Numbered from the stretch's first letter, positions 24,520 to 37,740 are shown. The stretch is 64,000 bases of DNA from Artemia franciscana (GCF_032884065.1 NC_088881.1:10513147-10577146); one strand, 5' to 3'. Translations and numbers: made by a program. The notes: generated by a model from the letters alone, not told the origin.

Positions 24520-25330
24520 GTTCAAAATGGCTGCTCACTTCCATTTTTGAGGAGGGAACCGGAAATCTTGGAAAACGTTCAGAGTGTAGAGATCAGGATG
24601 AAACATGATGGAAAAATAAGCACAAGTTATAGATATGTAAGTGACATAATTGGATCAGATCCGTTCTCCTTCGGGGAGCTGGGGGTTGTTAATTTGGAAA
24701 AATTAGAAAAATTGAGGTATTTGAACTTAAGAACGGGTGACCAGATCTTAATGTAGTTCGATATTTAGAGGGAACTCATGTCTCAGAGCTCTGATTTCAA
24801 ATCCAAACCAGATCTGTTGATATTGGAGAGAGTTAGAGGGGGAAACCAGAAATCTTGGAAAACGTTTATAAATGTTGTAGATACGTGATTGTAGTAAGCG
24901 GACTGGATCTACTTTCTTGGGGGAGTCAAGGGGTGGGGTTCAGTGCTTTTGCGAGTTTGGTGCTTCTGGACGTGCTAGGACGATGAAAATTGATAGGTGT
25001 GTCAGGGAGCTGCAGAAATTGACTTGATAAAGTATTTTTCCACAATTCCACCATCTGTGGGGCTGAAGGGAGAAGAAAAATTAGAAAAATTGAGGTATTT
25101 TTAACCGACGAGTGGGTGATCGGATCTTAATGAATCTTGATATTTAGAAGGATCTCTTGACTCAAAGCACTTATTTTAACTCCCGACCGACATTAAGCTT
25201 CTGCTTTTCCTTTTAAAGCAATTTATTGATTCGTAGGATGTTGCCAGAGCTCATGCCATATGAGCTTTTGGCTGCTGGCTCTTCTGACCTTGTCACAAGT
25301 GTCATATGAAATCTTAGCTCTTGTTTTTCT
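24520..25330 (+). repeat. Family G array, truncated copy
   Basis: Begins inside a unit (GAGGGAACCGGAAATCTTGG) and ends with the family's conserved edge, CCCGACCGACATTAAGC through GAGCTCATGCCATATGAG. It has about two and a half ~290-bp units. The 5' edge present at 39,185 and 54,775 is missing. Confidence 0.8.
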
Positions 25331-26313
25331 GGTTATAAGTCGTTTTTTCCAAAAATTAAGACCCGTTTTGTTTTCGGTAAACTAAAAAAAGACAAAAATT
25401 CTTTTAATGTGACTTTTTATAGCTTTATTTTATGGGATAATGAACCAAATATCCGATGATTTTATCTGATGGATATATTAAACGATTCACCATTCCAAAC
25501 TCTGTTTATATATAACAGTAATTCTGGGTGTAAGTTCTTGTCTATCTATGAAAGAATATTTATTAGTTTAGTATTAATGCAGATATGGTTGTTCTGTCTG
25601 GGGTTATTACCTATATATGCTTTTTTCGTCATATTTCTAAAAAATGCAATTAAAAGCCTCATTTTCAGGCTAAAAGAACCAAGTAACAAAGATATTGTAT
25701 ATATAAGCTAAAGTTAAATGTATCTTTAAAGTATCATAATGTATTCTAGCCATATTTTTACTCTAAAACATTTTCGAAGTTTTGTTGGCATTTCAGAACA
25801 ATCCCTTTAAAGCTAAAGTTTCCAATCCTATACTTTGGTTCTATTATTTACTGTGTGAAAGCCCATGAGTCACTTAAAAAATATATGCTATTTTAAAGCC
25901 CGCTGAGCCTGACTACAAAACTAAAGCTATTTTATGGTCGTTCACACACATAAGAAAACTGATTGGTAAGAGTAAAACTTGGACAAGTTATGATGAAAGA
26001 CTTGAGATCCAGGGCCTATTAGCGTAAAGCCAAGGCAGGCATTCTGTGTGAGAGTACAGCTGGACTCTCTTTTTCAGAGTTGTATAAAAATGATTATTTC
26101 CTCCCCGTCGATAACGGCTTATCATCTTAAGGCATAATTATGATGGATAAGATAATTGCATAAAACACCTGGAATCCATTCTTCGGAATCCTTATTACTT
26201 CGAAGCTGGCTGATTATCCTCCATGGAATAGATTTTTATTCTTGCAAGAGAGAAGGACAGCTACTTTGGCGTTTTCAAAAGTGCTAACCATTGGACAACC
26301 AGTTCTATGAGCC
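25331..26313. other. Unassigned AT-rich DNA
   Basis: No gene recognised. An 80-codon frame at 25,469-25,711 is rich in Ile, Leu and Phe, as expected by chance in AT-rich DNA. Confidence 0.5.
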
Positions 26314-26321
26314 ATTTAAAG

Positions 26322-26609
26322 CACACCTTAGATACCAATACACTTATGGAAATTTGATTTATTTTTGGGACACAGTGCGTGGTAGCGATACTAGCGGCTG
26401 GAGACAGGAAACCGGCAGTACAGCTTAGATTACCAATACTAGTATCTAAGCTGTGTATGCGAAATTGCGTCCCCACCTATGGTGTTGCAGTACGATCTGT
26501 GTGCCGGAGCGCAGCCTTGGAGGAATCGCTAAGTTTAGAGCTTTGTACCGAAAGTTTTCCATGGGCAAGGTAGGAGTTTTCATAACTGTTTAATGCTATC
26601 CAAGCTGCG
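26322..26609. mobile_element. 288-bp MITE, copy 1, with 8-bp target duplication
   Basis: Starts CACACCTTAGATACCAATA and ends with a decayed complement of it (ATCCAAGCTGCG). Flanked by exact direct repeats ATTTAAAG at 26,314-26,321 and 26,610-26,617. Shares its interior (TAGCGGCTGGAGACAGGAAA, CCTATGGTGTTG) with 46,086-46,391. The 8-bp duplication and CA-starting ends fit a non-autonomous hAT-type element. It has a second, internal copy of the terminal motif near 26,415-26,455. Confidence 0.92.
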
Positions 26610-26617
26610 ATTTAAAG

Positions 26618-28157
26618 GCGACTGAAAATTATTTTGGCTTGTTCTTTATATCTCTCAATACTTATTCTTTATATCTCTCAATACTTAAAACCCTAGCTTC
26701 GCCCTTCTTTTCACGCGCCCAGTCTCCAAGCCAAGTTTGTTTTTTGCAAAGAATCTTCCTAGTTCTTATTAGTTTTATCCAGTAAATACCTTGTTTTGGA
26801 TAAAAACTAATTCTTCTAGATAAAAACCACAAAATCTAGAACTGTCGCGTGATCACTGGAATTCAATTTTGTGCCGGAATTCCCCTAAATCCTTGAATTT
26901 CTAAGACTTGATCTCAAATTTTTTAAAACCTGAGCGCAAACGCTGTATAATTCTTATAAGAAAGGATTATGATCATAACAAGTTCATGGTTGTGAAGCTT
27001 ACAGCCTACTACTTAAACTTATTTGAAGTAATCAATGTAAGGTAGCATTTGGAATGGGATTACATGCAGGAAAATTTTCTGGAGAAATCGATGGAGATCT
27101 TCTCTGTCTGATTTGTTCATTTATTTTGGAAGAAACCAGTCCAGGTTTGTTGGCTATGCACATAACTAACAGGCCATTCAGAAATCAAAGGCTGCCCTAA
27201 ATCCTTTTTTTTCACAAATAAGACTGATAAACCAGTAGAACTTGAATTTTCAGTCTGCTTTTTCTTTACTTGGTAGCCTATTGCAATTTTGCTAAGGAGG
27301 CTAATTGGTCTCTTAGGCTATTAAAGAAACATGTCAAACATTAAAATATGTAGGCTATTTGCCTCCCATTAGATTTTTGATTGACCAGTTTCTAGTATAG
27401 CTGTTTTTTGCTATCTTGAAAAGGGGTTATGAAAAATAGAACATTCAATAATGAATTTAGGGCCATAAACATGCTCCAGGAAGGTAGGCTAGCCTATTGC
27501 CAACCTTCCATGTTAACTCTCTTCTGATTTTTAAGTCTCAATGATTTAACTACTTGACAGGCATACCTATTGAAGTTTTGATAAAGCAGCATTTTACATT
27601 AGGCTAATTTTCAGTTACCAGTTTCCTTTTTCTCTGGTTTTATTTCTGAAATGTAATTCCTGTTATTTCAGTAGCATAGAATTTTTAACCATAGTATATT
27701 AAGCTGTATTGATGGTATTTTCAAAATTTAGGCAAAGTTATGAAGCTGAGTTTTGTTGTAGCCTACTTTATTTAAGCAGAAGCTCAATTTTGCAAGGTTT
27801 CACTTTTATAACCAAAAGATTTTAAAGGTCATCAGAGGCCAGGGCCCTCTTGGAAAAGGGTTAAGTTCTGAAAGTGAAACTCAAGGATGGGTCTAGCCTA
27901 CAGACTAAAATATGTCCTGTGAAGGTATTTTGAAGAACTTGCCTCTGCTCCTCCCCCCTTTAGAGGGAACTGACTTTGGATGACCTTCAAACATCTATGT
28001 TTTAAAAAGTAAAACATGTAAAATAGTTCTTCTGCTTGAACAAAGTATAAGGAAACTGTTTTCAGCTTCATAACTTTGCTCAACCCAATTTATGAGATTT
28101 CAAAGATCTGCAAATCCATTTCCCAAATTTAGTGGAAAAACATTCATAGGCTTAAAA
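26618..28157. other. Unassigned AT-rich DNA
   Basis: Probably intergenic or intronic. No coding exon, RNA or repeat family is recognised, and open frames are short. Confidence 0.5.
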
Positions 28158-28165
28158 CTCTAGTC

Positions 28166-29942
28166 CAGGGCTTCTTAAACTATGGGTTGTGACCCCATTT
28201 GGGGTTGCTTAGCAAAATTATGGGGGCACGAGTGATAAAAATACAATTTAACAAAAAATGTTTTTTAACATGTAAAATTATTGTTATAAAGAAAAATAAC
28301 AATCATCATTGATAAATATACCATAAAATCTTCTGATTTGGAAAGACTGTTTATGCCAGCATTTCTATTCTGATCATTATAATATCTTTCATTGTATAGA
28401 TTTACAATGAATCAGAAGATGTTATAGAAATTTATAAAAAATATAGATTTATTTTTGTCAATTTCTTAAAACTGAAATAATCCTGATAAATATTATCAAC
28501 AAAATTTCTAAGTGTTATTTAAAAGAAACTATATAAACATTACATGTTATTTTCATTTAGCCATTGTATGACATATTAGCCATATGCCATTGTTTTAGCC
28601 ATTTCTGAGTTTAACCCTTTTGCAACTGACAGGACCTTACAGACACAGCATGTAAAAATCCTTTGGGTGCTTCTTAACTGATTGATAGCACAAAAATGGA
28701 ACAATGTGCTTCAGGATACTGTTAAGGTCATAAATTTTATTAAGAGCCATGCCCTTAACAGTTGCTTATTTTCAAATCTCTGTAAGGATACATTTCCAAC
28801 TACACAATTTTGTTATTACATGCAGAAGTAGGATGGCTGTCAAGAGGTCAAAGTTGAAAAAGATTATTGTTATTAAAGGACAAGATCAAAATATTTTTAA
28901 CTGAACAAAATGTGAATTTGCTGGTTTTTTTTTTAATGACTTGTGGCTATCCAAGCTGTGCTATTTGTCAGATATTTTTGTGAAGTTAAATGATTTTAAC
29001 TTGTCTCCCCAAAGAAAAAATTGCAATGTATTTAGTTCAAACAATAAAATTGGAAGTTTTTTTTTAAAAAGATCAGCATTTGGAAAAGTAGGGATGAAAA
29101 AAATTCATTTGAAATGTTCTCCAGTGTTGGCAATTTTGTGATTGAGGAAATTTGTTGTAAAACTTTTATCAAAAAAACTATTGTAAAAGCACTAGAAATA
29201 CAGTTCCAGACATATTTTATATTAAATATTGATTTACAAAAAAATAGTTTGGATTCAAAAGCTGTTTGGAGTGGCTTAAGCAAGATTGATCATCTGCCAC
29301 TTCAAGCTTAAGAGGAATTTGCTGAGCTTTCATGTGACTCAAACTTAAAACTACAATTAAAAAAAAAAACCTTGACCAAATTCTGGATTGGAACTAGAAC
29401 TGAATTTCCCACAATTGCCAATATGGCTTTAAATGTACTTTTGTCACTCAACATCATATATTTATGTGAAGTTGCTTTCTTAGCTTTAACACACATTAAA
29501 TCCCAATATCATTCAGTGATCAAAAATGTTGAAGAGGTCTTATGTCCAGAAGTTTCAAACATTACACCAAGATTTGATTTGTTATGCAATAAAAAACAGG
29601 CAAATCCATCTCATTAAATTTTTAATGTAAACTTTAATTTAATATTTACCACACAACTACTTGGATATATTTGAGAGAATTAAGACAGTCAGAATCCACT
29701 TTTGTTTTTGAAACTATAATAAAAACATTTCTATAACATTTTGTGCAAATTTCAGTTTTAGATTTTTATATGTTTCAAAATGAATTCTAAATTTATATAT
29801 TTTCATATGCATATGTATATTGTTACCTAATAAATATATCATCAGAAAATATTAATTTATTTTTCTTTTATATTTGTTGGGGTTGTTAAGAAATTTGCAG
29901 TCATAAATGGGGTCGAGAATTACAAAAGTTTAAGAAGCCCTG
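28166..29942 (+). mobile_element. hAT-superfamily DNA transposon (ZBED/SCAND3-like), 1,777 bp
   Basis: Terminal inverted repeats CAGGGCTTCTTAAAC and GTTTAAGAAGCCCTG bound the element. Exact 8-bp direct repeats CTCTAGTC flank it at 28,158-28,165 and 29,943-29,950, the hallmark of hAT insertion. The interior encodes remnants of the C-terminal half of a transposase. At 1.8 kb it is shorter than autonomous relatives, so the N-terminal part, including any BED zinc finger, is deleted or unrecognisable. Confidence 0.96.
28697..29617 (+). pseudogene. hAT transposase remnant, C-terminal half
   Basis: Recognisable blocks in order: NNVLQDTVKVINFIKS (from 28,697), LLLHAEVGWLSRGQS (about 28,812), WLSKLCYLSDIFVKLND (from 28,944), then the dimerisation domain with FWIGTRTEFPTIANMALN, YLCEVAFLALTHIKSQY and SNITPRFDLLC, ending at a TAA at 29,615. 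Frames change between the first and second blocks and near 29,105; in-frame stops include TAA at 29,309. The protein cut and rejoined DNA at the element ends; this copy is inactive. Confidence 0.92.
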
Positions 29943-29950
29943 CTCTAGTC

Positions 29951-31400
29951 AAATAACAGGAGTTGCATTTTCAGAAATAGAACTAGAGAAAACAAAACTG
30001 ATGACATAAAATTAAGTTAAAATGTTTTATTTTCAAAAATTTTTATAGATATAGACCTGTCAAGTAGGTAAATTTCTCAGATAGACACATTTCTTACCTA
30101 TTAAGTAGGCAAATTTTGAAGACTTAGAAGTCAGAAGCAGGTTAACATACAAGCTTGGCTATACCTTCTTAGAGTATGTTTTCAGCCTTGGATTCATTAC
30201 TGAAAGTTTCATTTTGCTAACCCAACCCGTCCCCAAGATAGCAAAAAGTAGCTAAAGTAGAATTTTATCCCTGTTATAAACATGGTAACAGTTCACATAA
30301 ATGACTTACAAATAAAATAAACATACCAATTGATACCTTATTTATGCTCTTTCCAATTGTTTTTGTCACAAATTCAATTTTAAGCCCCCTATAGATCCTC
30401 AAAGATGATGCCCTTTCTCTTATTTTAGATATGTGTTATATACCTTTGTTAGCATTGCTCTTGTTTAGACTGGTGTCTCTGTAAACTGAATTGAGGTTAA
30501 AATTTTAGAATAATAGTTAACTAACCAAAATTAACTGATAGATAGGCCTGTTTTGGATTTTTGAACATAACCTGCCTCCTTCTTTTGAGAAGGATAGCCT
30601 ACTAGTGTAATCAAAGGAGTTTAGAGGCATTTTTATGAAGTCGGTAGCTGCCCTACTAGATTTTTCACATAACTGTAGACTAGAATGCTCAAAGCTGCCA
30701 ACACTTGTCTTTAAATGCCACCAATGGAAAATTTTACTCCTTGCTGAACAGGAAAGTTTGGCTTAAATAAGTTTCTGTTTCTTTCTCCAACTCAGACTAA
30801 TAACTTTGTATATTAAGCCTTACAAGTTTTAACAGATAAATGATCTTCAAACAAGTACAACATGTTGATAAATTCTAATATCTGAATAGTACAAGCAGCA
30901 ATAGCAAAGGGTACATATGGAAGTAGGGCTGAATATCTTAATTTAGTAAATGAGAAGAAGAGATTATTTTTTTATTTGAAAAAAGGAGAAGAAAATACTT
31001 TAATTATGATGTTTGAAAAATACTTAAGAGCACTTATGTTATAATACCATGCCAAAACACTTTACTTCTGATAACTTACTGTAGCATTGAACTTTGCCAG
31101 GCCAACACAGTTTTTTAGGCTCTTCCTATATCCCAATCTATTCAAATACTCCCTCTTCTTCCTATCAAACACTTCTGTGTACCTTAAATCCTTCCTTATT
31201 ACCTTTTCCTCCTATTTTCTAGATTACCTACTTTTTTGCTAAGCCTATGAATGGCCCAAAATAAAGAGTTTTAGCAGTTAGTCAACCTTTATTTGTCAAA
31301 AAAAACGTCCTAGTCTCAACCTGTCTCTCTATGTATGCCTAGGAAATTGGATGGGACTATTTTTCATACAGCTTGTTGTTTGGAATTAATAAAAAAAAAA
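29951..31400. other. Unassigned AT-rich DNA
   Basis: No coding exon, RNA gene or named repeat is seen between the hAT element and the second composite. Confidence 0.5.
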
Positions 31401-31404
31401 TTGA

Positions 31405-31750
31405 CAAAATAAGTTAGAAAAGTAAAGAACTCTATTAAACCAAAAATGAGTTAAAATAAAATCATATAATCTACCAAGCATAAAACCAGCACAAATCAGC
31501 GTTGATTTGTGCTCTAATGAGCCTTGTAATTGTAAAGGGCCTTACTCATGTTAATTTCTGCTTGCTTTGAGTTTTACTTGGTTATTTATTCTAATTTCTG
31601 TTTGTTTTGGGTTTCATTCATTTATTGATGCTGGTTTGTGGTAGTTTTTATGCTTGGTGGATTATTTGATTTTATTTTTGGTTTAATGGAGTTCTCTACT
31701 TTTCTTTGAAAAACATGTTTTGTGGGAAAATTTTTAAATTAGTTTCTGTT
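31405..31750. repeat. Foldback module F of the second composite
   Basis: Left arm (about 31,405-31,510) and right arm (about 31,600-31,745) are partly complementary: AACTCTATTAAACCAAAAATG pairs with the TTTTTGGTTTAATGGAGTT region. The right side matches 8,410-8,612, and the linker after it (CTTTAAGAATTTATAGTTTG) matches 8,690-8,710. Confidence 0.75.
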
Positions 31751-31959
31751 TGTTTTATGTTTACATAGTCTTTTCAGCATAAAAGAAAATAATAGTTTAA
31801 ATCTTTTTAGTTTTTCTTTAAGAATTTATAGTTTGGCCTGCTATTTAAAAGCCAGAGAAAAATTTTCAACAATTTTTAACAATATACACCCTTTTAAAAA
31901 TCTAGACACAGAAAGTAGGGTTTAATTTAGTTATATATCTCCTCTAGTGTACCTGAAAA

Positions 31960-34900
31960 ATAAAACTTGATACAATTTGCGAAAAAATCTATCTATGCTC
32001 TTTTACAGCTTGGATACACTTGCACTCTTTTGACTATGTTAAATTTTAAGGGCAGAAGTAGTAAGAGAAGTAGCCCTGAAAGTTTGAACATAGTACCCTC
32101 AGTCATTCTTGGGATACTGCTGAGATGTCTTATTGGCAATCAGCATTCCCACAGTGGCTTTTTATTCAATTTTAAGGTAATACTTAGCTTTTAAACATAA
32201 TTGGCAAATTGCATAATTGTAGGGAGTTGACCTACTTAATACTTCAAGAGACACAGTTACAAGACCATTCAGCTATGCTGGACAAAATGGGTGTCTTAAA
32301 TTTTGATTGGAAATGTTTTGGAAAATTATGAGCTAAAAAAGAGGAATAATTGCCCTCCAATCACTTTTGACTGTTAAAAAGGGTACTAGAAGTTTGAATA
32401 TCAAATTAGCCTTTTTAAATTATCAATGATATTATGAATGATATTATGAGCTATGATAGAGCAGTGCTGTCTGTGATATTGCTCATTTGCCCTTTCAATA
32501 CTTGCATGTGTATAGCTTTTTCTTTTGTTGGATTGAAACTCCCCCTAAACATTTCAACTTAATCCCTTATTGTTATTTGTTACAGTAACTGTAGAAGTAG
32601 TATCAAAATTATACAATTAGTCCTAGTGTCTCTGGCTAGTTCAAAACCTCTCAGAACTTACCCTGAAAGATCTAACTTAATAATATAAGCTGTTATTGTG
32701 ATATTGCTTTGTCACCCAATTGACAATCTTCATGATCATAGTTTGTTTAGATTAAGTTCATGATCTGCCCAAATATTCCTTGAAAGATTCACCTTAATGT
32801 CCTTAACTTGTGTAGTAGCAGTTGCAGTAGTAGTAGTGGTAGTATGCATATAACACCTTTTTTCCAACACCCCCTTCAGCACATGATAGAATGTTATATG
32901 AATAATATCAACTGGTCCTGAAGCATTGTAAATATGTTCTTTTAACAGCCTATGTGGCATAGTGTGTTTCCATTTATTTCAATACAGTTATAATATTGCC
33001 CAAAATTTATGCATCAATACCCTTAGGTTTATCAGTAGTTGGAGTAGCACCAGTAGTTATTGTAGTCGCAGTAGGAGTAGAGTTAATATTAGTAATCTTA
33101 GCTTTAGTGGCAGAAGTAGTAGTTATAGGAGTTGAAGCAGTAGTATTATGTTGGAAATATTGTCTTGGTTAGTCCAACATCCCCCATAACAAGCATTGTA
33201 AGTTTTAATTTCACACATGAAACTGTTCCTAACATGTTGATGATATGCCCTTTTGACAACCTTCATATGGATGGCAGGTTGTCAGAAGTATTCTTTGAAA
33301 ATTTCACCTTAACACCCTTAGGCATAGTTGTGATTGTAGTCTGCAGTAGTGTAACTTCTCAACACAATACAATTAGCCATTGCTATGGTATTGTCAATAT
33401 ACTTATATTGGGATCGTAATGTTCTTAACCTTACAAGTAGTTGCAATAGAAGAAGTAGTTAGAGCAATAGTAATAGTATTAGTAGAACTAGTAAATTTTG
33501 CAGTAGTATTTGTAGTTGTGTTCACATATTGCCTTTTGGGCAATTGATCTTCCCCTTTTAAGTATTGTTTGAGAGTTCCAGATTAATGCACAGGTCAATT
33601 TTTAATATATTTATTTATTAATACCAAATATGGTAAGCTTTCAAGCTTGTCTCACTAAACATAATAAAAAGAAGTTATGACAATACTGACCACATAATAC
33701 ACACATACAAATCTATGAAAATAACAACTACAACAAACACTGACAAATAATACTGTAAATGATTTACTGTGAAAATGTGTTTCTGCTAGTTTTGTTTTGA
33801 ATCTGTTTATGTCATCTGTTAGAAATGTTTCATGTGGGAGGTCATTCCATGACTTCAAATTCATGAAATTGAAGACTTGGCAAGCCTAGCCTGTGCAGTC
33901 TATTTTCATACAGTAAAAGTTTCAAATATGGTACAAGCTTAGTTGCTCTTTGCTGTATGTTTTAAACCCTTGCTCTGTTTTTTTTATTCAATGGATTCCA
34001 TACTGACCAATTGTATTCAAGTATTGATCAAATTGCTGATATATAAATGGCAATGAACAAACAGAGGTTAAACTTATGGAAATTGTATCTGAGACATAAT
34101 AGCTGATAGTTTGCCTTACAAGTTACTTCAGAGACAGATCTATTTTGACTATCTAAATATGCACATAGTGTCTTATGTTAATTCAAATTCACCATCAATA
34201 TTGTCTCAAATTTTACCTTCATGGACTTGGTCTTAATAGTACTATTATCACAGTAGTTTTATTGGCAGTAGAAGTAGTTGTGGGTTTGGTCAGTTGAACA
34301 TTGCTTTCATGATGCTTGAAGGTTTCACCTTGGCATGCTAAGCTGTTCCAAAAATATTGTTTATGTGGACTTTTGATGCCCTTTTCACCTTAATGCTCTA
34401 AGCCTTACAAGTTATTGCAATTGAAGTAGTAGTTAGAGTTGTTTAGTAGCATTCGCAAAAGTAGCAGTGGTTTTAGCGTTAGTAATGGCATGCATATATT
34501 ACCTTTTTTGTCAATTGATCTTCCCCTTTAAGTATTCTCCCAAAGTTTCAACTTAATACCCAAGTCAGTTCTTTAGATACGCCCTTTTGACAATCTGCAT
34601 TTGCTTAGGTTGTTTTGATTTAGTTCAAAATCCCCTTAAATATTCTGTCAACTCTTCACCTTCTTATGTGTATCCTTAATTGTACTAGTATCATAGTAGT
34701 AGTGGTGGCAGTAGGAACAGTAGTAGCAGTAATAGTGTATAATTATTAGTAGTAACAGTAGTAGCAGCAGTATTAATAGCAGTAGCAGTAGGTACATTTT
34801 GAACATCCCACATTTGATGCCCCTGAAGTTTCCTCTTGATACCAATAAGGCATTCCAAAAATATTGCTGATATGCCTGTATCAGCAATCTGTGTACACAT

Positions 34901-35270
34901 AGTATGTTATGATTTAGTTCAGCTTTCCCCTCAATGTTTCCTCAGATATTTTTTTTTCAATGTCCTCTGCTTTAGTAGTGCTTGCTACAGAAGTAGTCAT
35001 AGTAGTGGTAGTAGTAATAGTACTTGCAGTAGCAGTAGAATCAGCATTAATTGTAGTCTTAGTAGAGTGCAAACATTGTCTTTTTGTTCAATTGATCATC
35101 TCCCCTATCATTTCCTGAAAATCCCAAATTAATATAGTTGGTCATTCCTGAGCTACACCCTTTTGACAACCCATATACACATAACATGTTATGATTTAGT
35201 TCAACACTCCCCTAAACATTGACTGAAAGACTCATATTAATGCCCTTCATATTTTAGAAAAGTAGAAGTC
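31960..35270 (+). repeat. Module T array of the second composite
   Basis: Roughly ten units of about 200-300 bp. Each pairs a GTA/AGT/GCA triplet-rich stretch with a core that includes GATCTTCCCCTTTAAGTATT-like and CCCTTTTGACAATCTG-like motifs (for example 33,248, 34,583 and 35,157). One M unit lies inside at 32,240-32,410. A LINE fragment interrupts it at 33,602-34,141. Frames here have Thr/Ala/Leu runs and are not genes. Confidence 0.8.
33602..34141 (-). pseudogene. 3' fragment of a non-LTR retrotransposon (CR1/Jockey-like)
   Basis: On the reverse strand the sequence reads LEYNWSVWNPLNKK, then RATKLVPYLKLLLYENRL and RLGLPSL, and then, after an internal loss, SWNDLPHETFLTDDINRFKTKL, the end of a LINE reverse-transcriptase protein. 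The 3' tail is AT rich (GGTATTAATAAATAAATA). It sits between the two halves of a T-module unit, so it inserted after that array existed. It is 5' truncated, with stops and an internal deletion. The clade is uncertain. Confidence 0.75.
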
Positions 35271-35279
35271 AAACATGCA

Positions 35280-37740
35280 TACCTTTACCAGGCTTCCATA
35301 AAATCTTATATGCCCCCAGGCCATAACCTAAAGCCCTTGCCCCAGAGCTCTGTGGGTTTGTGCCAACCGTGGAGGCATTGTTAAATGTTCTTTGGACTAT
35401 TTGTAACAAAGTTGCCATTGCATAATTTCAATCAGATGTATTTGGTGAAATAGGGGAGTTGGGTGGGGGGGGGGTGGCTAGTTGACCTCCATCACTATTG
35501 GCTTTGTAAAGGGAACAAGAACTTCCAATTTCAACCAAATGAGCCACCTCTAAAGTTTATACAACCACCCCTTCCATAATAACCTCAAATGCCTCAGGGG
35601 CATAACTTATAACCCTCAGGCTCTGGTTGTTTGTATCATTTCCAACAGTCTTGTTATATGATCTTTGGACTATTTTAAATAAAAGGACTGTCTCAAAATT
35701 TCTATTGGATGCATCTTGGGAAAGCATAATGTGTTTTTGTGTGTTTGGGGGGGGGGGGGTAGCTGCACTCTCATTATTTTGACTCTTAAAAAGGGCACTA
35801 GAACTTATCAATCCAATGAGCTCCTCCAAGGTACATAAAACCACCCTTTCTACAAGAACCTTATATGCCCCCAGAGCATAACTTACAACCATTGCCCTGA
35901 GAGATGTAAGGGTGAGGGTGTGCTCCTTACAGAGATAATTTCCAGAACTTTCCACTATGATGAACAAAATTGTTATCTCTAAATTTTAATAGGAGTTGTT
36001 AAGGGAAATGATGAGCTTGGAGGGGGGGGTTGCTCTCAAATCACTTTGACTCTTAAAAAGGGCACTATAACTTCCAATTTCATATAAAATTAGCCCCATC
36101 TGAAGCTATACAACCATCCATTCTATAAAAACCTTATATGTCCCCAGGGCATGATTTACAACCCTTTTCCCAGGGCACTTGGGGCTTGTGTCAACTGTAG
36201 AGGCATTGTTTTATGTTCTTTAGACTATTTTGAGCAAAATTGTTATCTCACAATGTTAGTCAGATTTGTTTGATGAAGAGGGGAAGTTGGGGGGAGGGCT
36301 AGCTGCCCTCCGTCACTTTTGACTCTTAAAAGGGATTTTGAACTTCAAATTTTCAACCAAGTAAGTCTAAAGTTCATACATCCATCCCTTCTACAAAAAC
36401 CGAAAATTTCCCCCTGGGCATAATTTACAACCCTTTCCCCCAGGCTCTGGGGTTTGTTTCAACCCCAAAAGCCCTGTTGTTTGATATATTGGACTATATT
36501 AAATGAAATGGCTATCTCAAAATTTCTGTTAGATGCATTTTGGGAGAATGTTGCAATATGTGTGTTATGTCTTTCGATCCCTTTGACTTTTAGAAAGAAC
36601 ACTAGAGCTTCTGATTACCAATGCAATGAGCCCCCTTATGACCACGCTTTCTATAAAAAACCTTATATGACCCCAAGGCATAACTTAAAACCATTGCCTT
36701 GAGGGTGGGGGGGGGTGTCATCCTCAAAGACATCATTTTCAGACCTTTCAACTATGTTGAACAAAATGGCTATCTCAAAATTTCTATTGAAAATGTTTGT
36801 GGAAATGATGAGCAGGGGAGGGGCATTAGCCCTTCTAATTACTTTTGTCTAATAAAAAGGGCACTATACTTAAAACTATTATATTAGGGCACTATTATAT
36901 TTCAATAAAACATTATATGCCCAAAGGGCATAAATTATAACCCTTGCCCTGACCATTATGGGGGATTAGTCATCCTTAAAAAATAATTTCCGGACCTTTC
37001 TACTACATTGAACAAAATGACTATATCAAAATTTCGATTGGAAGTGATCGAGGAAATGATGGCCGTGGGGGGGTCATTTGCCCTCTTATCATTTTTGACC
37101 ATTAAATAGGGTCCTAGTCCTATAAATTTCTGATAAAATGATCCCTTTTTGGAGTTTCTACGAACGCTTTATATAAAAACCTTATATGCCCCCAGGGCAT
37201 AACTTACAACCTTTGTCCTGAGGGGTGTGGGGTCCTCATCTTCAACGACGTAATTTCCAGACCTTTCTACTACATTGAACAAAATGACTATATCAAAATT
37301 TTGATCAGAAGTGCCTGAGGACATGATGGCCATGGGGGAGGGGCATTTGCCTTCTGATCACTTTCAACTCTAAAAAGGGCACTAGCCCTCTCAATTTCCA
37401 ATTGAATGAGACCTTTTTGAAGTTTCTACGTCTACGTTTTCTATAAAAAACCTTACATGTCCCCAGGGCATAACTTACAACCCTTGCCCTGTAGGCTATG
37501 TGGGGGTTGTCATCCTCAAAGACATTAATTTCGGACCTTTCAACTACGTTGAACAAAACGGCTATCTAAAAATTTTGATTGGATGTGTTTGGGCAAATGG
37601 CTGGCGTGGGAGGAGGGAGGGGGGTAGTTGCCCTCCAATTACTTTTGATTATTAAAAAGGATACGAGTCCTTTCAATTTCCAATCGAACGAGCCCTTTTC
37701 AAAGTTTCTACGACAACTCCTTCAATACAAAGTGTCCTTG
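35280..37740 (+). repeat. Module M array, nine ~265-bp units with higher-order pattern
   Basis: The AACAAAATG-like anchor recurs at about 35,403, 35,678, 35,952, 36,232, 36,501, 36,760, 37,011, 37,278 and 37,552. Two unit types alternate: A (TGTTCTTTGGACTATTT before the anchor) and B (ATAATTTCCAGACCTTTC before it). The order is A A B A A B B B B. The right edge, ACAAAGTGTCCTTGTCT at about 37,728, is shared with the array ending at 10,573. Confidence 0.88.

Noticed and set aside
26379-26573. 64-codon frame with a balanced composition
   Set aside because: Sits inside the MITE at 26,322-26,609; the related MITE at 46,086 does not preserve it.
34648-35132. Several frames with Leu/Thr/Ser runs
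   Set aside because: Same module T triplet repeats read on both strands.
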